Source of the DNA: Chryseobacterium piperi
GTDB taxonomy: Bacteria > Bacteroidota > Bacteroidia > Flavobacteriales > Weeksellaceae
Assembly (NCBI RefSeq): GCF_002285635.2
Contig: NZ_CP023049.2
Location: 4,402,001 to 4,466,000, forward strand
Length of the DNA: 64,000 nt
Direction of reading: 5' to 3'
Shown here piece by piece: positions 33,821 through 42,758 of this stretch. Made by a program: the position numbers and the translations under genes. The notes below the pieces were generated by a model. The model was not told where the DNA came from and did no database searches. It saw only the letters and a program-made list of their open reading frames with translations. The stretch's first letter is position 1. Each line of letters starts with the position of its first letter.

Positions 33821-35239
33821 ATGTTCATCAATCTTAGTCAAAATAAAAATCTAAAACTTTTCAAAATAATTTCTGAGGTGGCCTCAAGAAATAATCAATC
33901 AGTATACATTGTGGGCGGATATGTTCGGGATTTGCTGATGAAGAGAAAAGCGTCTACGGATATTGATTTTGTTACTGAACAGAGTGGGATTGAATTAGCA
34001 CAAAGTGTAGCCCGGGAAATTGATCCTAAATTAAAAGTTTCCGTTTTTAAAACTTATGGAACGGCAATGATTAAATACAAAGATCTTGAGCTTGAATTTG
34101 TAGGAGCAAGAAAAGAGAGTTATACTGAAAACAGCAGAAAGCCTGAAGTAGAGGGAGGAACTTTGGAAGATGATCAGAAGAGGAGAGACTTTACGATTAA
34201 TGCAATGGCTATTTCTTTGAATAAGGATAATTTTGGAGAACTTATTGACCCTTTTAACGGGGTTGAAGATCTGGAAAATAAAATACTGAGAACACCATTA
34301 GAGCCTGCTCAGACCTATTCTGATGATCCTTTGAGAATGATGAGAGCGGTTCGTTTTGCTTCTACCTTACAATTTACCATAGAAGAGAATTCATTATCTG
34401 CAATCAATCAGGAAGCTGAACGAATCAAAATTGTTTCCATGGAAAGAATTATGGTAGAGTTTAATAAGATAATGCTTTCGGAAAAGCCATCTATAGGATT
34501 AAGACTATTGGAACAAACAGGACTTTTACACTATATTATTCCTGAATTAATTGAGCTGAAAGGAGTAGAAGAGGTAGAAGGGCAGACTCATAAAGATAAC
34601 TTTTACCATACTTTAGAAGTGGTCGATAATATTTCAATCCATACTGATAAGCTTTGGTTGCGTTGGGCTGCGTTGCTTCATGATATAGGAAAAGCACCAA
34701 CCAAAAAATTTGTAGAAGGAACAGGATGGACATTCCACGGACATGAATTTTTAGGTTCAAAAATGGCCAAAACACTTTTTCAGAGACTAAAGTTGCCGTT
34801 AGGCCCCGATTTGAAATATGTACAAAAAATGGTAAAGCTTTCATCGCGTCCGATTGCATTAATTACGGATGATGCTTCAGATTCTGCGCTAAGAAGACTT
34901 TTGTTTGATGCTGGAGAAGATATGGAGGATCTGTTTACGCTTTGTAAAGCTGATATTACGACAAAAAACTCTAAAAAGCAGGAGAAATTCAAAAGGAATT
35001 TTGAATACGTTGCAGTAAAGATAAAAGAGGTTGAAGAGAAAGATCATGTCAGAAATTTCCAACCTCCTATCTCTGGGGAAGAAATCATGGGAATGTTTAA
35101 TCTTAAACCAGGGCGGGAAATTGGAATTTTAAAAGAGAAAGTAAAAGAAGCTATCCTAGAAGGTGAAATTTTAAATGACCATGAAGAAGCCCGTAAGTTT
35201 GTCATTGCTGAAGCAGAGAAACTGGGGTTAGGAATCTGA
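33821..35239 (+). CDS. cca: CCA tRNA nucleotidyltransferase with HD domain
   Basis: 472 aa. It adds or repairs the 3' CCA of tRNAs. The N-terminal nucleotidyltransferase has VGGYVRDLL and TDIDFV (about 30-50), then RRDFTINAMA and DDPLRMMRAVRFAS. A C-terminal HD phosphohydrolase domain has LLHDIGKAP (His287-Asp288) and FHGHEFLG. Polyadenylating relatives cannot be excluded, but a single copy with HD points to CCA addition. A structured RNA candidate lies in the upstream region. It adjoins another tRNA-maturation gene. Confidence 0.9.
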   Translation: MFINLSQNKNLKLFKIISEVASRNNQSVYIVGGYVRDLLMKRKASTDIDFVTEQSGIELAQSVAREIDPKLKVSVFKTYGTAMIKYKDLELEFVGARKESYTENSRKPEVEGGTLEDDQKRRDFTINAMAISLNKDNFGELIDPFNGVEDLENKILRTPLEPAQTYSDDPLRMMRAVRFASTLQFTIEENSLSAINQEAERIKIVSMERIMVEFNKIMLSEKPSIGLRLLEQTGLLHYIIPELIELKGVEEVEGQTHKDNFYHTLEVVDNISIHTDKLWLRWAALLHDIGKAPTKKFVEGTGWTFHGHEFLGSKMAKTLFQRLKLPLGPDLKYVQKMVKLSSRPIALITDDASDSALRRLLFDAGEDMEDLFTLCKADITTKNSKKQEKFKRNFEYVAVKIKEVEEKDHVRNFQPPISGEEIMGMFNLKPGREIGILKEKVKEAILEGEILNDHEEARKFVIAEAEKLGLGI

Positions 35240-35263
35240 GCTGAATAAAAATAAAAAAATCAA

Positions 35264-35300
35264 TGAGAGATCGGGAATAATTTTTCCGGTCTCTTTTTTT
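35264..35300 (+). terminator. Terminator of cca
   Basis: Stem AGAGATCGG / CCGGTCTCT with one G-U pair, followed by T8. Confidence 0.75.
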
Positions 35301-35314
35301 TAATACAATTAAAA

Positions 35315-35349
35315 AAAGAAATCCGGGCTGCCCCAAAGGGCAGCCCGGA
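35315..35349 (-). terminator. Terminator of the btuB operon
   Basis: 12-bp perfect stem TCCGGGCTGCCC / GGGCAGCCCGGA around CAAA. On the minus strand it is followed by ATTTCTTTTTTT. Confidence 0.85.
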
Positions 35350-35401
35350 AAAAAACACAAATGATGAAAAAAAATATATAATATACCGAAGTATATGTTT
35401 C

Positions 35402-36442
35402 TTAGTTTAAATAAACGCCATTAGTTCCTTTACCTGTTGTGAAGGACTTAATTTTAGTTCCTAAAGTGTTATAAACAGTAACTTCACTATCTTCAGTAAA
35501 GCCTTTAACGTCAGATGTGAAAATTTTACCATCTACAACGCTGAATCCATACAATGTATAAAACTGACCACCATCTACTGCCGTAATAATAGGCGCTGTA
35601 GGAACTGTCGTAGTATTCATATCCATTGAATATACTTTATTGGCTGAAGAGAAGAAATATTTTCCGCCTTCAATCTGAAGATTCGTAGCATTGGCAATAC
35701 CTGTTAGTTTTGTCGTTTTGGTAATATTTCCTGTACCTGAAATCTGGTAGATGTAAGAATCTGTAGTTGTTGAAGCAATAACATAGACATTTGAGTTGTA
35801 GGAAATTGTTCTGTTAATATTTCCGTTGGGTAATGTTATTGTAGACTGTACTGTATTACTGGAAGTATTGATGTATGTAATTTTATTTCCAAAACCAAAG
35901 CTTGCATTCTGAATAAAAATATTTCCTCCTGCTTCTACAATTCTTTCAACATTCTCTGTGAAAGCTATTTTTTTTACAAACGATAAATCCGAAGTTTTAT
36001 AGATACTTAGATATTTTGCTGCTTGGTATTGATCATTGGTTACATAAACATTATTATTAGCAACAGCAATATAACGGGGATAATTAATCTGATTGGTAAT
36101 TTCGCCTACACTTTTAAAAGTATAGCGGTTAACTACCTGGATTTTATTTGAATTGTTTAATAACAAATAAGCTTTATCTCCACTGAATGCAGCAGCTTGT
36201 AGAACATCTCCTAGCTGGCTTCCATTATTATTTTTAGAAAAAATATTGTTTTGGCTAAAAGTTAAATCTCTGGAAACAAAAGTTACCTCGGCATTAGGTT
36301 TTCCATAATTCCCTTCATTGGTAATTAGAAACCCATTTTCATATGTAATTTCGGGAAGAGTGAAACTACTGTCGGTACTACACGAAATATTGAATAATAA
36401 TACGGTGGCAAATAAAAGCTGTAAAAGTCTAGTTATTTTCAT
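35402..36442 (-). CDS. BtuG-like surface lipoprotein, YncE-type beta-propeller (DUF5074)
   Basis: 346 aa lipoprotein (VLLFNISCS, Cys21). Repeats of the type NNVYVTND, KAYLLLNNSNKIQVVNR and GKIFTSD indicate a beta-propeller of about seven blades. It lies 11 bp after the btuB-like receptor gene and under the same cobalamin riboswitch. In Bacteroides, BtuG is a surface propeller lipoprotein that binds vitamin B12 tightly and hands it to BtuB. The same job is inferred here from fold and position. Confidence 0.8.
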   Translation of the reverse strand: MKITRLLQLLFATVLLFNISCSTDSSFTLPEITYENGFLITNEGNYGKPNAEVTFVSRDLTFSQNNIFSKNNNGSQLGDVLQAAAFSGDKAYLLLNNSNKIQVVNRYTFKSVGEITNQINYPRYIAVANNNVYVTNDQYQAAKYLSIYKTSDLSFVKKIAFTENVERIVEAGGNIFIQNASFGFGNKITYINTSSNTVQSTITLPNGNINRTISYNSNVYVIASTTTDSYIYQISGTGNITKTTKLTGIANATNLQIEGGKYFFSSANKVYSMDMNTTTVPTAPIITAVDGGQFYTLYGFSVVDGKIFTSDVKGFTEDSEVTVYNTLGTKIKSFTTGKGTNGVYLN

Positions 36443-36453
36443 GTTATTTTTTA

Positions 36454-38301
36454 TTAAAAATTTATAGTGGCAGAAATACTGTAGTTGCGTTTAGGCATCG
36501 GATAAAACGATACAGTCTCGTAAACAGTATTGGTTAAATTATTGACTTTAAATCCTAAAGTGTATTTTTTGAGAAGTGTTGCTGAAACTCCTGTATTTAA
36601 AACAAAATACGGATCCAATGCATCTTCTCTTTTTTCATCTGTTGTGGTATATGTAATTCCGTTAAACATTCCCTGAACGTAGAATTTTAAGAAGGTATAT
36701 TGATAATCAAAATTTCCAAAAACTTTATGAAGAGGGACATACATCATTTGCTTTTTGGTTTCTTTATTGATAGATTTAGCAAAGGTGTATCCAATATTAA
36801 ATCTCAAATGATGGTCATTAAATTTTTTATCGAAAGTAATTTGTGATTCCACACCATACGATTCAACTTTGTTGATATTAACCGGAGACCAATATCCATA
36901 TGCCGTAGGAAGCCAGACAATATTATCGGTTATACTCATGTAATAAGGGCTTACTGTTAGTTTAAAAGCGTTCAGTTTGAATTCATGGTCCATATCCATC
37001 TGATAAGATTTTTCCGGCCTTAGATTAAGGTTTCCTCCAGGATTCCAATATAAGTCATTGAAAGTAGGAAATCTGAAATTTTTGGATGCGTTCAATCCTA
37101 TGCTATACCAGGATAAAGGATTCCATTTCCCTGATAATGAATAAAGAACAGGTGAGCTGATATCTTCAACGAAATCTTTTTTTACTCCTGCCTCAAAACG
37201 TAAATTTTTTGTGGGGAAATAGCGAAGAAGTCCTGCTAAAGAGCCTACATTTCTGCTTACATTTCCAATGCTCTCTGTATTTTCTGCTGAGGTTCTGGGC
37301 TGATATCCTTCTCCTTTATTTACCTGAAATTCTGTAATAACATTCAGATTAAGTTTAGGGAGAATGAAATAATTAAAATCATTTTTGAATATATAGTTTT
37401 TTCCTGTCGATCCACTTGTTTTTGGAGTATTATAAATTCCAAAATATTGAAAATTTTCTTCAGTATAAGCTGCTTTTAAACTATTGGATAGCTTCCCTTT
37501 ATTAATGTCCCAGGAAATTAAACTTCTGATACTTTGTGTTTCATACTTTGTTTTATTCCCATTCTCTGTAAAAATAGGATAGTTTTGTGACGAATCAAAA
37601 AACTGACTTTGCCATGAAATTGTCTGATGTTGAGCTATTTTATAAGAAGCGCCAAGATTAAAAGTAGTGTTATAATATCTGCCGTTTCTGTTCAGGTAGT
37701 TCTTTTCTTCAACCTCATAATCATTTTGACTATTGATATGGTTTCCTGAAACTTTGAAGCTGAACTTATCATTACTGTATGCCGCTTGTGCAAAATTAAT
37801 AAAGGTACTAAAAGAGGCTACTTCAGAATATAGAGAGGCCTTAAGGCCTTTATTAAAACTTAAATCATTATTTAAATGGATGCTTCCGCCAATCGCACCA
37901 CTTCCATAGATAACACTTCCACCACCGGCTTTTACTTCCATCTGGTCATATCCGAATAAAGGCATATTATTAATATCACCCTGTCCTAAAAAATTAGAAT
38001 TGATATTAATTCCGTTCCAGACAAAAGCGGTCTGCTGTGCACTCGTCCCCCTAAATGAGGGAGAAGAGACCATTCCACGCCCATTTTCTTTAATATAAAC
38101 GGAAGACTGAAAGCGTAATACTTCAGATAAGTTGGAAGAGTTCTTTTGAATATCACTTGGAGTAAGTGTATTGACCTTATGAAACAGTTTTACCCGATTC
38201 ATTTGGTTGTCAAAAATATAAACGGTATCAATTGCTTTCTCTTGTCCTAAACAAAGAAGATAAGCAGATGACGATAAAAGTAGTATTAAAGTTTTTTTCA
38301 T
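36454..38301 (-). CDS. btuB: TonB-dependent vitamin B12 receptor, BtuB-like
   Basis: 615 aa with signal peptide (LLSSSAYLLCLGQ). The plug domain spans about 40-170, with a short TonB-box-like stretch at the mature N terminus (AIDTVYIFD) and plug motifs SPSFRGTSAQQT and VIYGSGAIGGSIHL. A 22-strand barrel follows and ends in phenylalanine (ISATINF). It imports cobalamin across the outer membrane. The cobalamin riboswitch upstream supports that substrate strongly. An SD-like GGAGG lies 14 nt before the ATG. Confidence 0.9.
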   Translation of the reverse strand: MKKTLILLLSSSAYLLCLGQEKAIDTVYIFDNQMNRVKLFHKVNTLTPSDIQKNSSNLSEVLRFQSSVYIKENGRGMVSSPSFRGTSAQQTAFVWNGININSNFLGQGDINNMPLFGYDQMEVKAGGGSVIYGSGAIGGSIHLNNDLSFNKGLKASLYSEVASFSTFINFAQAAYSNDKFSFKVSGNHINSQNDYEVEEKNYLNRNGRYYNTTFNLGASYKIAQHQTISWQSQFFDSSQNYPIFTENGNKTKYETQSIRSLISWDINKGKLSNSLKAAYTEENFQYFGIYNTPKTSGSTGKNYIFKNDFNYFILPKLNLNVITEFQVNKGEGYQPRTSAENTESIGNVSRNVGSLAGLLRYFPTKNLRFEAGVKKDFVEDISSPVLYSLSGKWNPLSWYSIGLNASKNFRFPTFNDLYWNPGGNLNLRPEKSYQMDMDHEFKLNAFKLTVSPYYMSITDNIVWLPTAYGYWSPVNINKVESYGVESQITFDKKFNDHHLRFNIGYTFAKSINKETKKQMMYVPLHKVFGNFDYQYTFLKFYVQGMFNGITYTTTDEKREDALDPYFVLNTGVSATLLKKYTLGFKVNNLTNTVYETVSFYPMPKRNYSISATINF

Positions 38302-38350
38302 ACTATTTTACTTTTCCTCCGAAAGCAATATATTTTTGAGTTATCATTTT

Positions 38351-38497
38351 GGCAGGTCTCCTGACTTTCACTTTTCTATACCTTCCCGTTTTCACAGTGG
38401 TTTGTTATAGAAATAATTATTGCGATTTACAGTTGCGGGGACAGTTTGGGATTTTCACCCAATTCCCTATTATTTTCAATAGCTTGAAAACCAAAGT
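38351..38497 (-). promoter_or_regulatory. Cobalamin (AdoCbl) riboswitch
   Basis: Read on the minus strand, the conserved core ACTGTCCCCGCAACTGTAA (38427-38445) follows GGGTGAAAATCCC, and the 3' element GTCAGGAGACCTGCC lies at 38351-38365. These are the hallmarks of the B12-element. It sits about 50 nt before btuB, where it can hide the GGAGG or terminate transcription when B12 is plentiful. Confidence 0.95.
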
Positions 38498-38501
38498 TTT
38501 G

Positions 38502-38531
38502 CAAAGATAAGTTTTTAAAAAGAACCAGCAA
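38502..38531 (-). promoter_or_regulatory. Promoter of the riboswitch-btuB operon
   Basis: On the minus strand, TTG (38531-38529), a 19-bp spacer, then TATCTTTG (38509-38502). Initiation falls at the 5' end of the riboswitch. Confidence 0.7.
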
Positions 38532-38752
38532 TTTATTGTTAAAATTAAACAAGATAATCTCATGCGAAATAATGAAGACATTGGTATACAGGATTATTTT
38601 GAAAGCATCCAAGACTTCCACATATAGAGAATAAGTGTCTACGTAACCTGCCAGAATATATGACAAAACCCGTATGGATGGTTTTATTAAACAGAGTAGA
38701 TGAACGTCCTTTTAATAAAGGAAGAACAGTTTCTAATTTTAATTTAAGAGAT

Positions 38753-38776
38753 TTCTCACTTTGTTCGAAATGACAA
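38753..38776 (-). repeat. Fragment of a common dispersed repeat
   Basis: The minus strand reads TGTCATTTCGAACAAAGTGA, then GAAATCTC. This resembles the widely dispersed TCATTTCGA(A/C)CGAAGTGAGAAATCTC repeat of bacterial genomes. It lies in the ~300-bp gap between the riboswitch promoter and cytidine deaminase, which otherwise holds only the loose A-rich repeat at 38796-38832. Confidence 0.5.
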
Positions 38777-38795
38777 AAACCTGTTGAACTCCTCA

Positions 38796-38832
38796 TTTAC
38801 AAATTGGCGATTTTGCGGTTTTACCTTTTTAC
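38796..38832 (-). repeat. Degenerate A-rich dispersed repeat, copy 3
   Basis: The minus strand reads AAAAAGGTAAAACCGCAAAA and TCGCCAATTTG, resembling 6528-6575 and 8188-8226. Confidence 0.35.
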
Positions 38833-38835
38833 AGA

Positions 38836-39318
38836 TTATAAAAAGGTACCGTCAAAATAAAAAGGCATTAAATCCTTAATTGAATGTACTTTCACTACCT
38901 CTCCATTCATACTTGAAAAATAAAGATCGATATTTTCATGTTGTTTTGTTTCGTATTCCATCAAGCTTTGTCTGCATGCTCCACAAGGTGGAATAGGAGG
39001 TGTTTTTTCAGAACGTTCTTTGGGACCACCTACAATAAAGATTTTTTTAATTTTTTGATCCGGAAAGTTGGCGGCTACCCAAAATATGGTTGTTCTTTCA
39101 GCACAAAGTCCTGATGGGAAAGCTGCATTTTCCTGATTATTTCCGGAGAATATTTCTCCGTTTTCAAGTAAAATAGAACAGCCAACCAAAAACTGAGAAT
39201 AGGGGGCATAGGCATTTTCACGAGCCTGTTTTGCTTTTTCGAACAGTTTTTTTTCTATATCGTTCAGTTCGCTACTATTTTTAAAATATTCATAGCCGAT
39301 CTGTATGTCTTTTTTCAT
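38836..39318 (-). CDS. cdd: Cytidine deaminase
   Basis: 160 aa from the internal ATG at 39318 (MKKDIQIGYEYFKNS); the open frame runs 32 codons further up with unlikely content. It deaminates cytidine and deoxycytidine. Zinc and catalytic motifs are CAERTTIF (Cys-Ala-Glu) and PPCGACRQ, and the substrate pocket is PYSQFLVGC and NQENAAFPSGL. The size is right for the homotetrameric family. It is divergent from the namA-like gene. Confidence 0.92.
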   Translation of the reverse strand: MKKDIQIGYEYFKNSSELNDIEKKLFEKAKQARENAYAPYSQFLVGCSILLENGEIFSGNNQENAAFPSGLCAERTTIFWVAANFPDQKIKKIFIVGGPKERSEKTPPIPPCGACRQSLMEYETKQHENIDLYFSSMNGEVVKVHSIKDLMPFYFDGTFL

Positions 39319-39420
39319 ATATTGAAGCCTAAAAAGGGGGGATAAAATTACTTCTTTTTCACCACGTGAGCAAGTAGATTCTATTTCTTCGTTTGATATT
39401 AAAATATAAAACAAATCAAG

Positions 39421-40473
39421 ATGTTATATACTCCGATACAATTCAGAAATGTAGAGCTTAAAAACAGATGGGTAATGTCCCCTATGTGTATGTATTCCTG
39501 TGAAAACGGACTGGCGAATGATTTTCATTTTGTACACTATGGAAGCAGGTCACAAGGCGGTACAGGTTTAATTATGGTTGAAGCAACAGGTGTGGAGCCA
39601 CGTGGCAGAATCACGAATAAGTGTATGGGAATCTGGAATGATGAACAAGCAGAAAAACTGGAAAAGATAGTAAAGTTTGTTCATTCCAATTCGGAAAGTA
39701 AAATTGGAATTCAATTGGCCCATGCCGGAAGAAAAGGGTCTACCTGGAATAATATTCAGATTCCGGTGGAAGAGGGGTGGGAGACCATTGCTCCGAGCCC
39801 TATACCTTATCATCCTACGGAAAGGATTCCACAGGTATTGACGATTGAGGATATTAAAGCACAGATTCAGAATTTTAAGAAGGCAGCTAAAAGGGCTGTA
39901 AAGGCAGGTTTTGATATCATTGAAATCCATGGTGCACACGGGTATTTAGTCCATCAGTTTTTGTCACCTCTATCAAACATACGGACAGATGAGTATGGGG
40001 GAAGCTTTGAAAATAGAATTAGGTTTTTACTCGAGATTGTAGATGCGGTGAATGAAGAGCTCAATGAAAATGTAGCTTTGTTTGTGAGAATATCAGGAAC
40101 CGAATATGCTGAGAATGGCTGGAATATTGAAGACAGTGTAGCACTGGCAAAAATACTTAAAGATCATGCAGTGGATTTGGTTGATGTTTCCAGTGGCGGA
40201 AATATCCACGGTGCAAAAATTCCTGTGTTTGATGGTTATCAGGTTCCGTTCTCCTCACAGGTAAAGAAGGAAGCTGTAGTAAAAACCGGAGCTGTAGGTC
40301 TGATTACTCAAGTAGAACAGGCCGAAGATATTTTAGAAAAAGGGGATGCAGATCTGATATTTATTGCCAGAGAAATTTTAAGAAATCCATATATTGCTGT
40401 TCAAGGCTCTTTTGAGATGGGAGAAAATTGCTTTTTCCCACATCAGTATCTGCGAGCGAAAATTTCTTCTTAA
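39421..40473 (+). CDS. namA: NADPH dehydrogenase/ene-reductase, old yellow enzyme (YqjM/NamA) family
   Basis: 350 aa TIM barrel binding FMN. Typical YqjM-class motifs: RNVELKNRWVMSPMCMYS at the start with Cys22-type position, GRKGSTW, EIHGAHGYLVHQFLSPLSN (His-x-x-His substrate pair) and the C-terminal FIAREILRNPY. Members reduce activated C=C bonds and quinones with NADPH. The physiological substrate is unknown. It lies 26 bp before a DUF2752 gene. Confidence 0.88.
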   Translation: MLYTPIQFRNVELKNRWVMSPMCMYSCENGLANDFHFVHYGSRSQGGTGLIMVEATGVEPRGRITNKCMGIWNDEQAEKLEKIVKFVHSNSESKIGIQLAHAGRKGSTWNNIQIPVEEGWETIAPSPIPYHPTERIPQVLTIEDIKAQIQNFKKAAKRAVKAGFDIIEIHGAHGYLVHQFLSPLSNIRTDEYGGSFENRIRFLLEIVDAVNEELNENVALFVRISGTEYAENGWNIEDSVALAKILKDHAVDLVDVSSGGNIHGAKIPVFDGYQVPFSSQVKKEAVVKTGAVGLITQVEQAEDILEKGDADLIFIAREILRNPYIAVQGSFEMGENCFFPHQYLRAKISS

Positions 40474-40499
40474 TTTTAGAGAATAAAATAAAAGGAAAA

Positions 40500-40790
40500 A
40501 TGAAAATTGAAGACTTTATGTTGCCTTGCCCAAGCAAGAAGTTCCTAGGAATAGAATGTTTCGGCTGTGGAACCCAAAGGGCTATTGTCTTGGTTTTTGA
40601 AGGAAAATTTTCAGAGGCATTTCATATGTTTCCTGCGGTTTATACTTTATTACTTTTTTTATGTACCGTGGGGCTGAATTTTATTGACAGAAAAAGAAAT
40701 TATGGAAATGTTATCATTTTTTTAGCAATTCTTAATTCAGTTATCATGGTGGTTTCCTATTTTTACAAACACTTTTATTTAACAACTTAA
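40500..40790 (+). CDS. DUF2752 membrane protein
   Basis: 96 aa from the internal ATG 40500; the open frame from 40428 overlaps the reductase gene. It has the DUF2752 hallmark CPSKKFLGIECFGCGTQRA near the N terminus, with Cys pairs facing a membrane boundary, and two transmembrane helices. The function is unknown. It is paired with the CCC-motif protein 10 bp downstream, an association seen in other Bacteroidetes. Confidence 0.82.
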   Translation: MKIEDFMLPCPSKKFLGIECFGCGTQRAIVLVFEGKFSEAFHMFPAVYTLLLFLCTVGLNFIDRKRNYGNVIIFLAILNSVIMVVSYFYKHFYLTT

Positions 40791-40800
40791 CAAAATAACT

Positions 40801-41121
40801 ATGAATCAGAAATTACCAAACGCAACAACAGTATTAGTATTAGGGATCGTTGCTATTTTAGGCAGCTGCTGCTGTAACGGAATTGTAGGTGTCATTTGCG
40901 GATTAATCGGAATGAACCTTTATAATAAAGACAATGCCTTGTATCAAAAAGACCCAAGTCTTTATATAGATTATAATAATTTGAAGACAGGAAGAATATT
41001 ATGTATTATAGGTCTTGTTATTGGGGTTTTAAGTTTAATCTATATGGTTTATGTGCTTTCAACCGGAGGTTGGGATGCCTATATGGAACAAATTGAGCAG
41101 ATAAAAAATATGGGTAAATAA
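40801..41121 (+). CDS. CCC-motif membrane protein
   Basis: 106 aa with two or three transmembrane helices. The first ends in GSCCCNG, followed by GVICGLIGMNLY, which fits the CCC-motif/DUF4190-like small membrane proteins. A conserved polar loop (NKDNALYQKDPSLYIDYNNLKTGR) separates it from the last helix. The function is unknown. IS copy 2 inserted 30 bp after its stop codon. Confidence 0.8.
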   Translation: MNQKLPNATTVLVLGIVAILGSCCCNGIVGVICGLIGMNLYNKDNALYQKDPSLYIDYNNLKTGRILCIIGLVIGVLSLIYMVYVLSTGGWDAYMEQIEQIKNMGK

Positions 41122-41151
41122 AAACCTATATTACAAATAACTATAAAAAAT

Positions 41152-42692
41152 GAGGCTGTCTCAAAAGAGATAGCCTTTTTTATGCAAAAAGGAAAGCTTT
41201 CGCTTTCCTAATAGTTGCAAATTGATTAATTTGCATTGTGTTAAGTACGTCAAAAGTAGTCTTTAAAGATTACACCCCCAAAGAAAATCTGCTTTTTCCT
41301 CCCAATTTATCGGAGTTGATTGATGAGCGACATCCTGTGAAAATTGTTTCAAACATTATTGATGGCTTGGATATCAAAAGCTTAATTAAAACCTACAAAC
41401 CTGGCGGAACATCTTGCTACCACCCAAAAATGCTTTTGAAAGTTTTGATTTATGGCTATTTAAGCAATATCTATTCAAGCCGCAAAATGGAGCAGGCCTT
41501 GAAAGAAAACATCCATTTTATGTGGCTCTCTGCAATGAGCCGTCCCGATCATAACACCTTAAACAGGTTCCGTAGTGAACGATTGAAAGGTGAGATTAAA
41601 GCTATTTTCACACAAATTGTTCTTCTTTTGGAAAAGGAAGGTTTGGTAAGTCTGAAAACCACTTTTGTAGATGGCACCAAGATAGAAGCCAATGCCAATC
41701 GCTATACTTTTGTTTGGGGAAGAGCTGTCAAAAAACACAAAGAAAGGATTGCAGAGCAATTAGAAGAGCTTTGGAACTATGCAGAAACAGTTGCCAAAGA
41801 CGAGCTTGAAAATACAGAAAGTATTGATTTTAAAGAAGTAGATTCTGAAAAAGTAACTCAAACCATCGAAAAGATCAATGAAGTTTTGAAAGATAAAAAA
41901 GTAGCTTCAAAAGTTCGTCAGAAACTGAATTATGCTAAGAAAAACTGGGCAGATAATTTAGAGAAATATAAAAAACAGCAAGAATTATTAGAAGATAGAA
42001 ATTCCTATTCCAAAACCGATACAGACGCTACTTTTATGCGAATGAAGGAGGATCATATGCGAAACGGACAACTAAAACCCGCTTACAATCTACAAATTTC
42101 TACCCATAGACAATTCATTTTACATTATTCAATTCACCCCAACCCAACAGACACCAAAACATTAGCGACTCATTTACTGGGTTTTGAAGAAAGCTATCAT
42201 AAAGCTCCCAAAGAGCTTGTTGCTGATGCTGGTTATGGCTCAGAAGAAAATTACAACTTGTTAAAATCTAAGAAAATAAAAGCTTATGTTAAATATAATT
42301 ACTTCAGAAAAGATCAGAAATCGGGACAAATAACCACTTCACAAAACAATCCTAAATTGGCAAAAATCAGAGAAAAGGTTTTCAAACTTCTTAATACCAG
42401 CAAGGGCATCAAACTCAGAAAACAAAGATGCCATGATGTTGAACCTGTTTTTGCAGAGCTCAAACACAACAAAAATTTTAAACGATTCATGCTTCGGGGA
42501 AAAAATAAAGTCGAGGTAGAAATCGGCATACTCGCAATTGCCCACAATCTAAAGAAAATGTCAAAAGCAGCCTAAAACAGACTGCTTTTTTGACTTATAT
42601 CTTCTTTTTTCCAAGATATTTTTTTTATTCAAAATATCGAAATCTTTTTTCAATGAAATACTAAAAAGAGACTGTCCTTTTGAGACAGCCTC
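41152..42692 (+). mobile_element. IS1182-family insertion sequence, copy 2
   Basis: 1541 bp, exactly the length of copy 1 and in the opposite orientation. The ends are GAGGCTGTCTCAAAAG and CTTTTGAGACAGCCTC, each capable of a local hairpin (GGCTGTCTC with GAGATAGCC at the left). It is flanked by A-rich and T-rich DNA, so no target duplication could be assigned. Confidence 0.92.
41238..42575 (+). CDS. IS1182-family DDE transposase, copy 2
   Basis: 445 aa, GTG start. It is identical to copy 1 except Ser256 (Tyr in copy 1) and Cys398 (Ser in copy 1). Asp145, Asp330 and Glu402 are intact. Which copy is ancestral cannot be told from these two alone. Confidence 0.92.
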   Translation: MLSTSKVVFKDYTPKENLLFPPNLSELIDERHPVKIVSNIIDGLDIKSLIKTYKPGGTSCYHPKMLLKVLIYGYLSNIYSSRKMEQALKENIHFMWLSAMSRPDHNTLNRFRSERLKGEIKAIFTQIVLLLEKEGLVSLKTTFVDGTKIEANANRYTFVWGRAVKKHKERIAEQLEELWNYAETVAKDELENTESIDFKEVDSEKVTQTIEKINEVLKDKKVASKVRQKLNYAKKNWADNLEKYKKQQELLEDRNSYSKTDTDATFMRMKEDHMRNGQLKPAYNLQISTHRQFILHYSIHPNPTDTKTLATHLLGFEESYHKAPKELVADAGYGSEENYNLLKSKKIKAYVKYNYFRKDQKSGQITTSQNNPKLAKIREKVFKLLNTSKGIKLRKQRCHDVEPVFAELKHNKNFKRFMLRGKNKVEVEIGILAIAHNLKKMSKAA

Positions 42693-42758
42693 TTATTTTC
42701 TTTTCATCAATACCCTCTATTTATTTATGATATCTAGGAGGTAAAGATGAGAAATTCA

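Noticed and set aside
38427..38796. Two overlapping minus-strand frames of 78-79 codons upstream of btuB
   Set aside because: They run through the cobalamin riboswitch, its promoter and a dispersed repeat fragment. They have no protein-like composition.
39319..39414. 32-residue extension of cytidine deaminase
   Set aside because: The shorter form has the normal family length, and the extension has no counterpart in cytidine deaminases.
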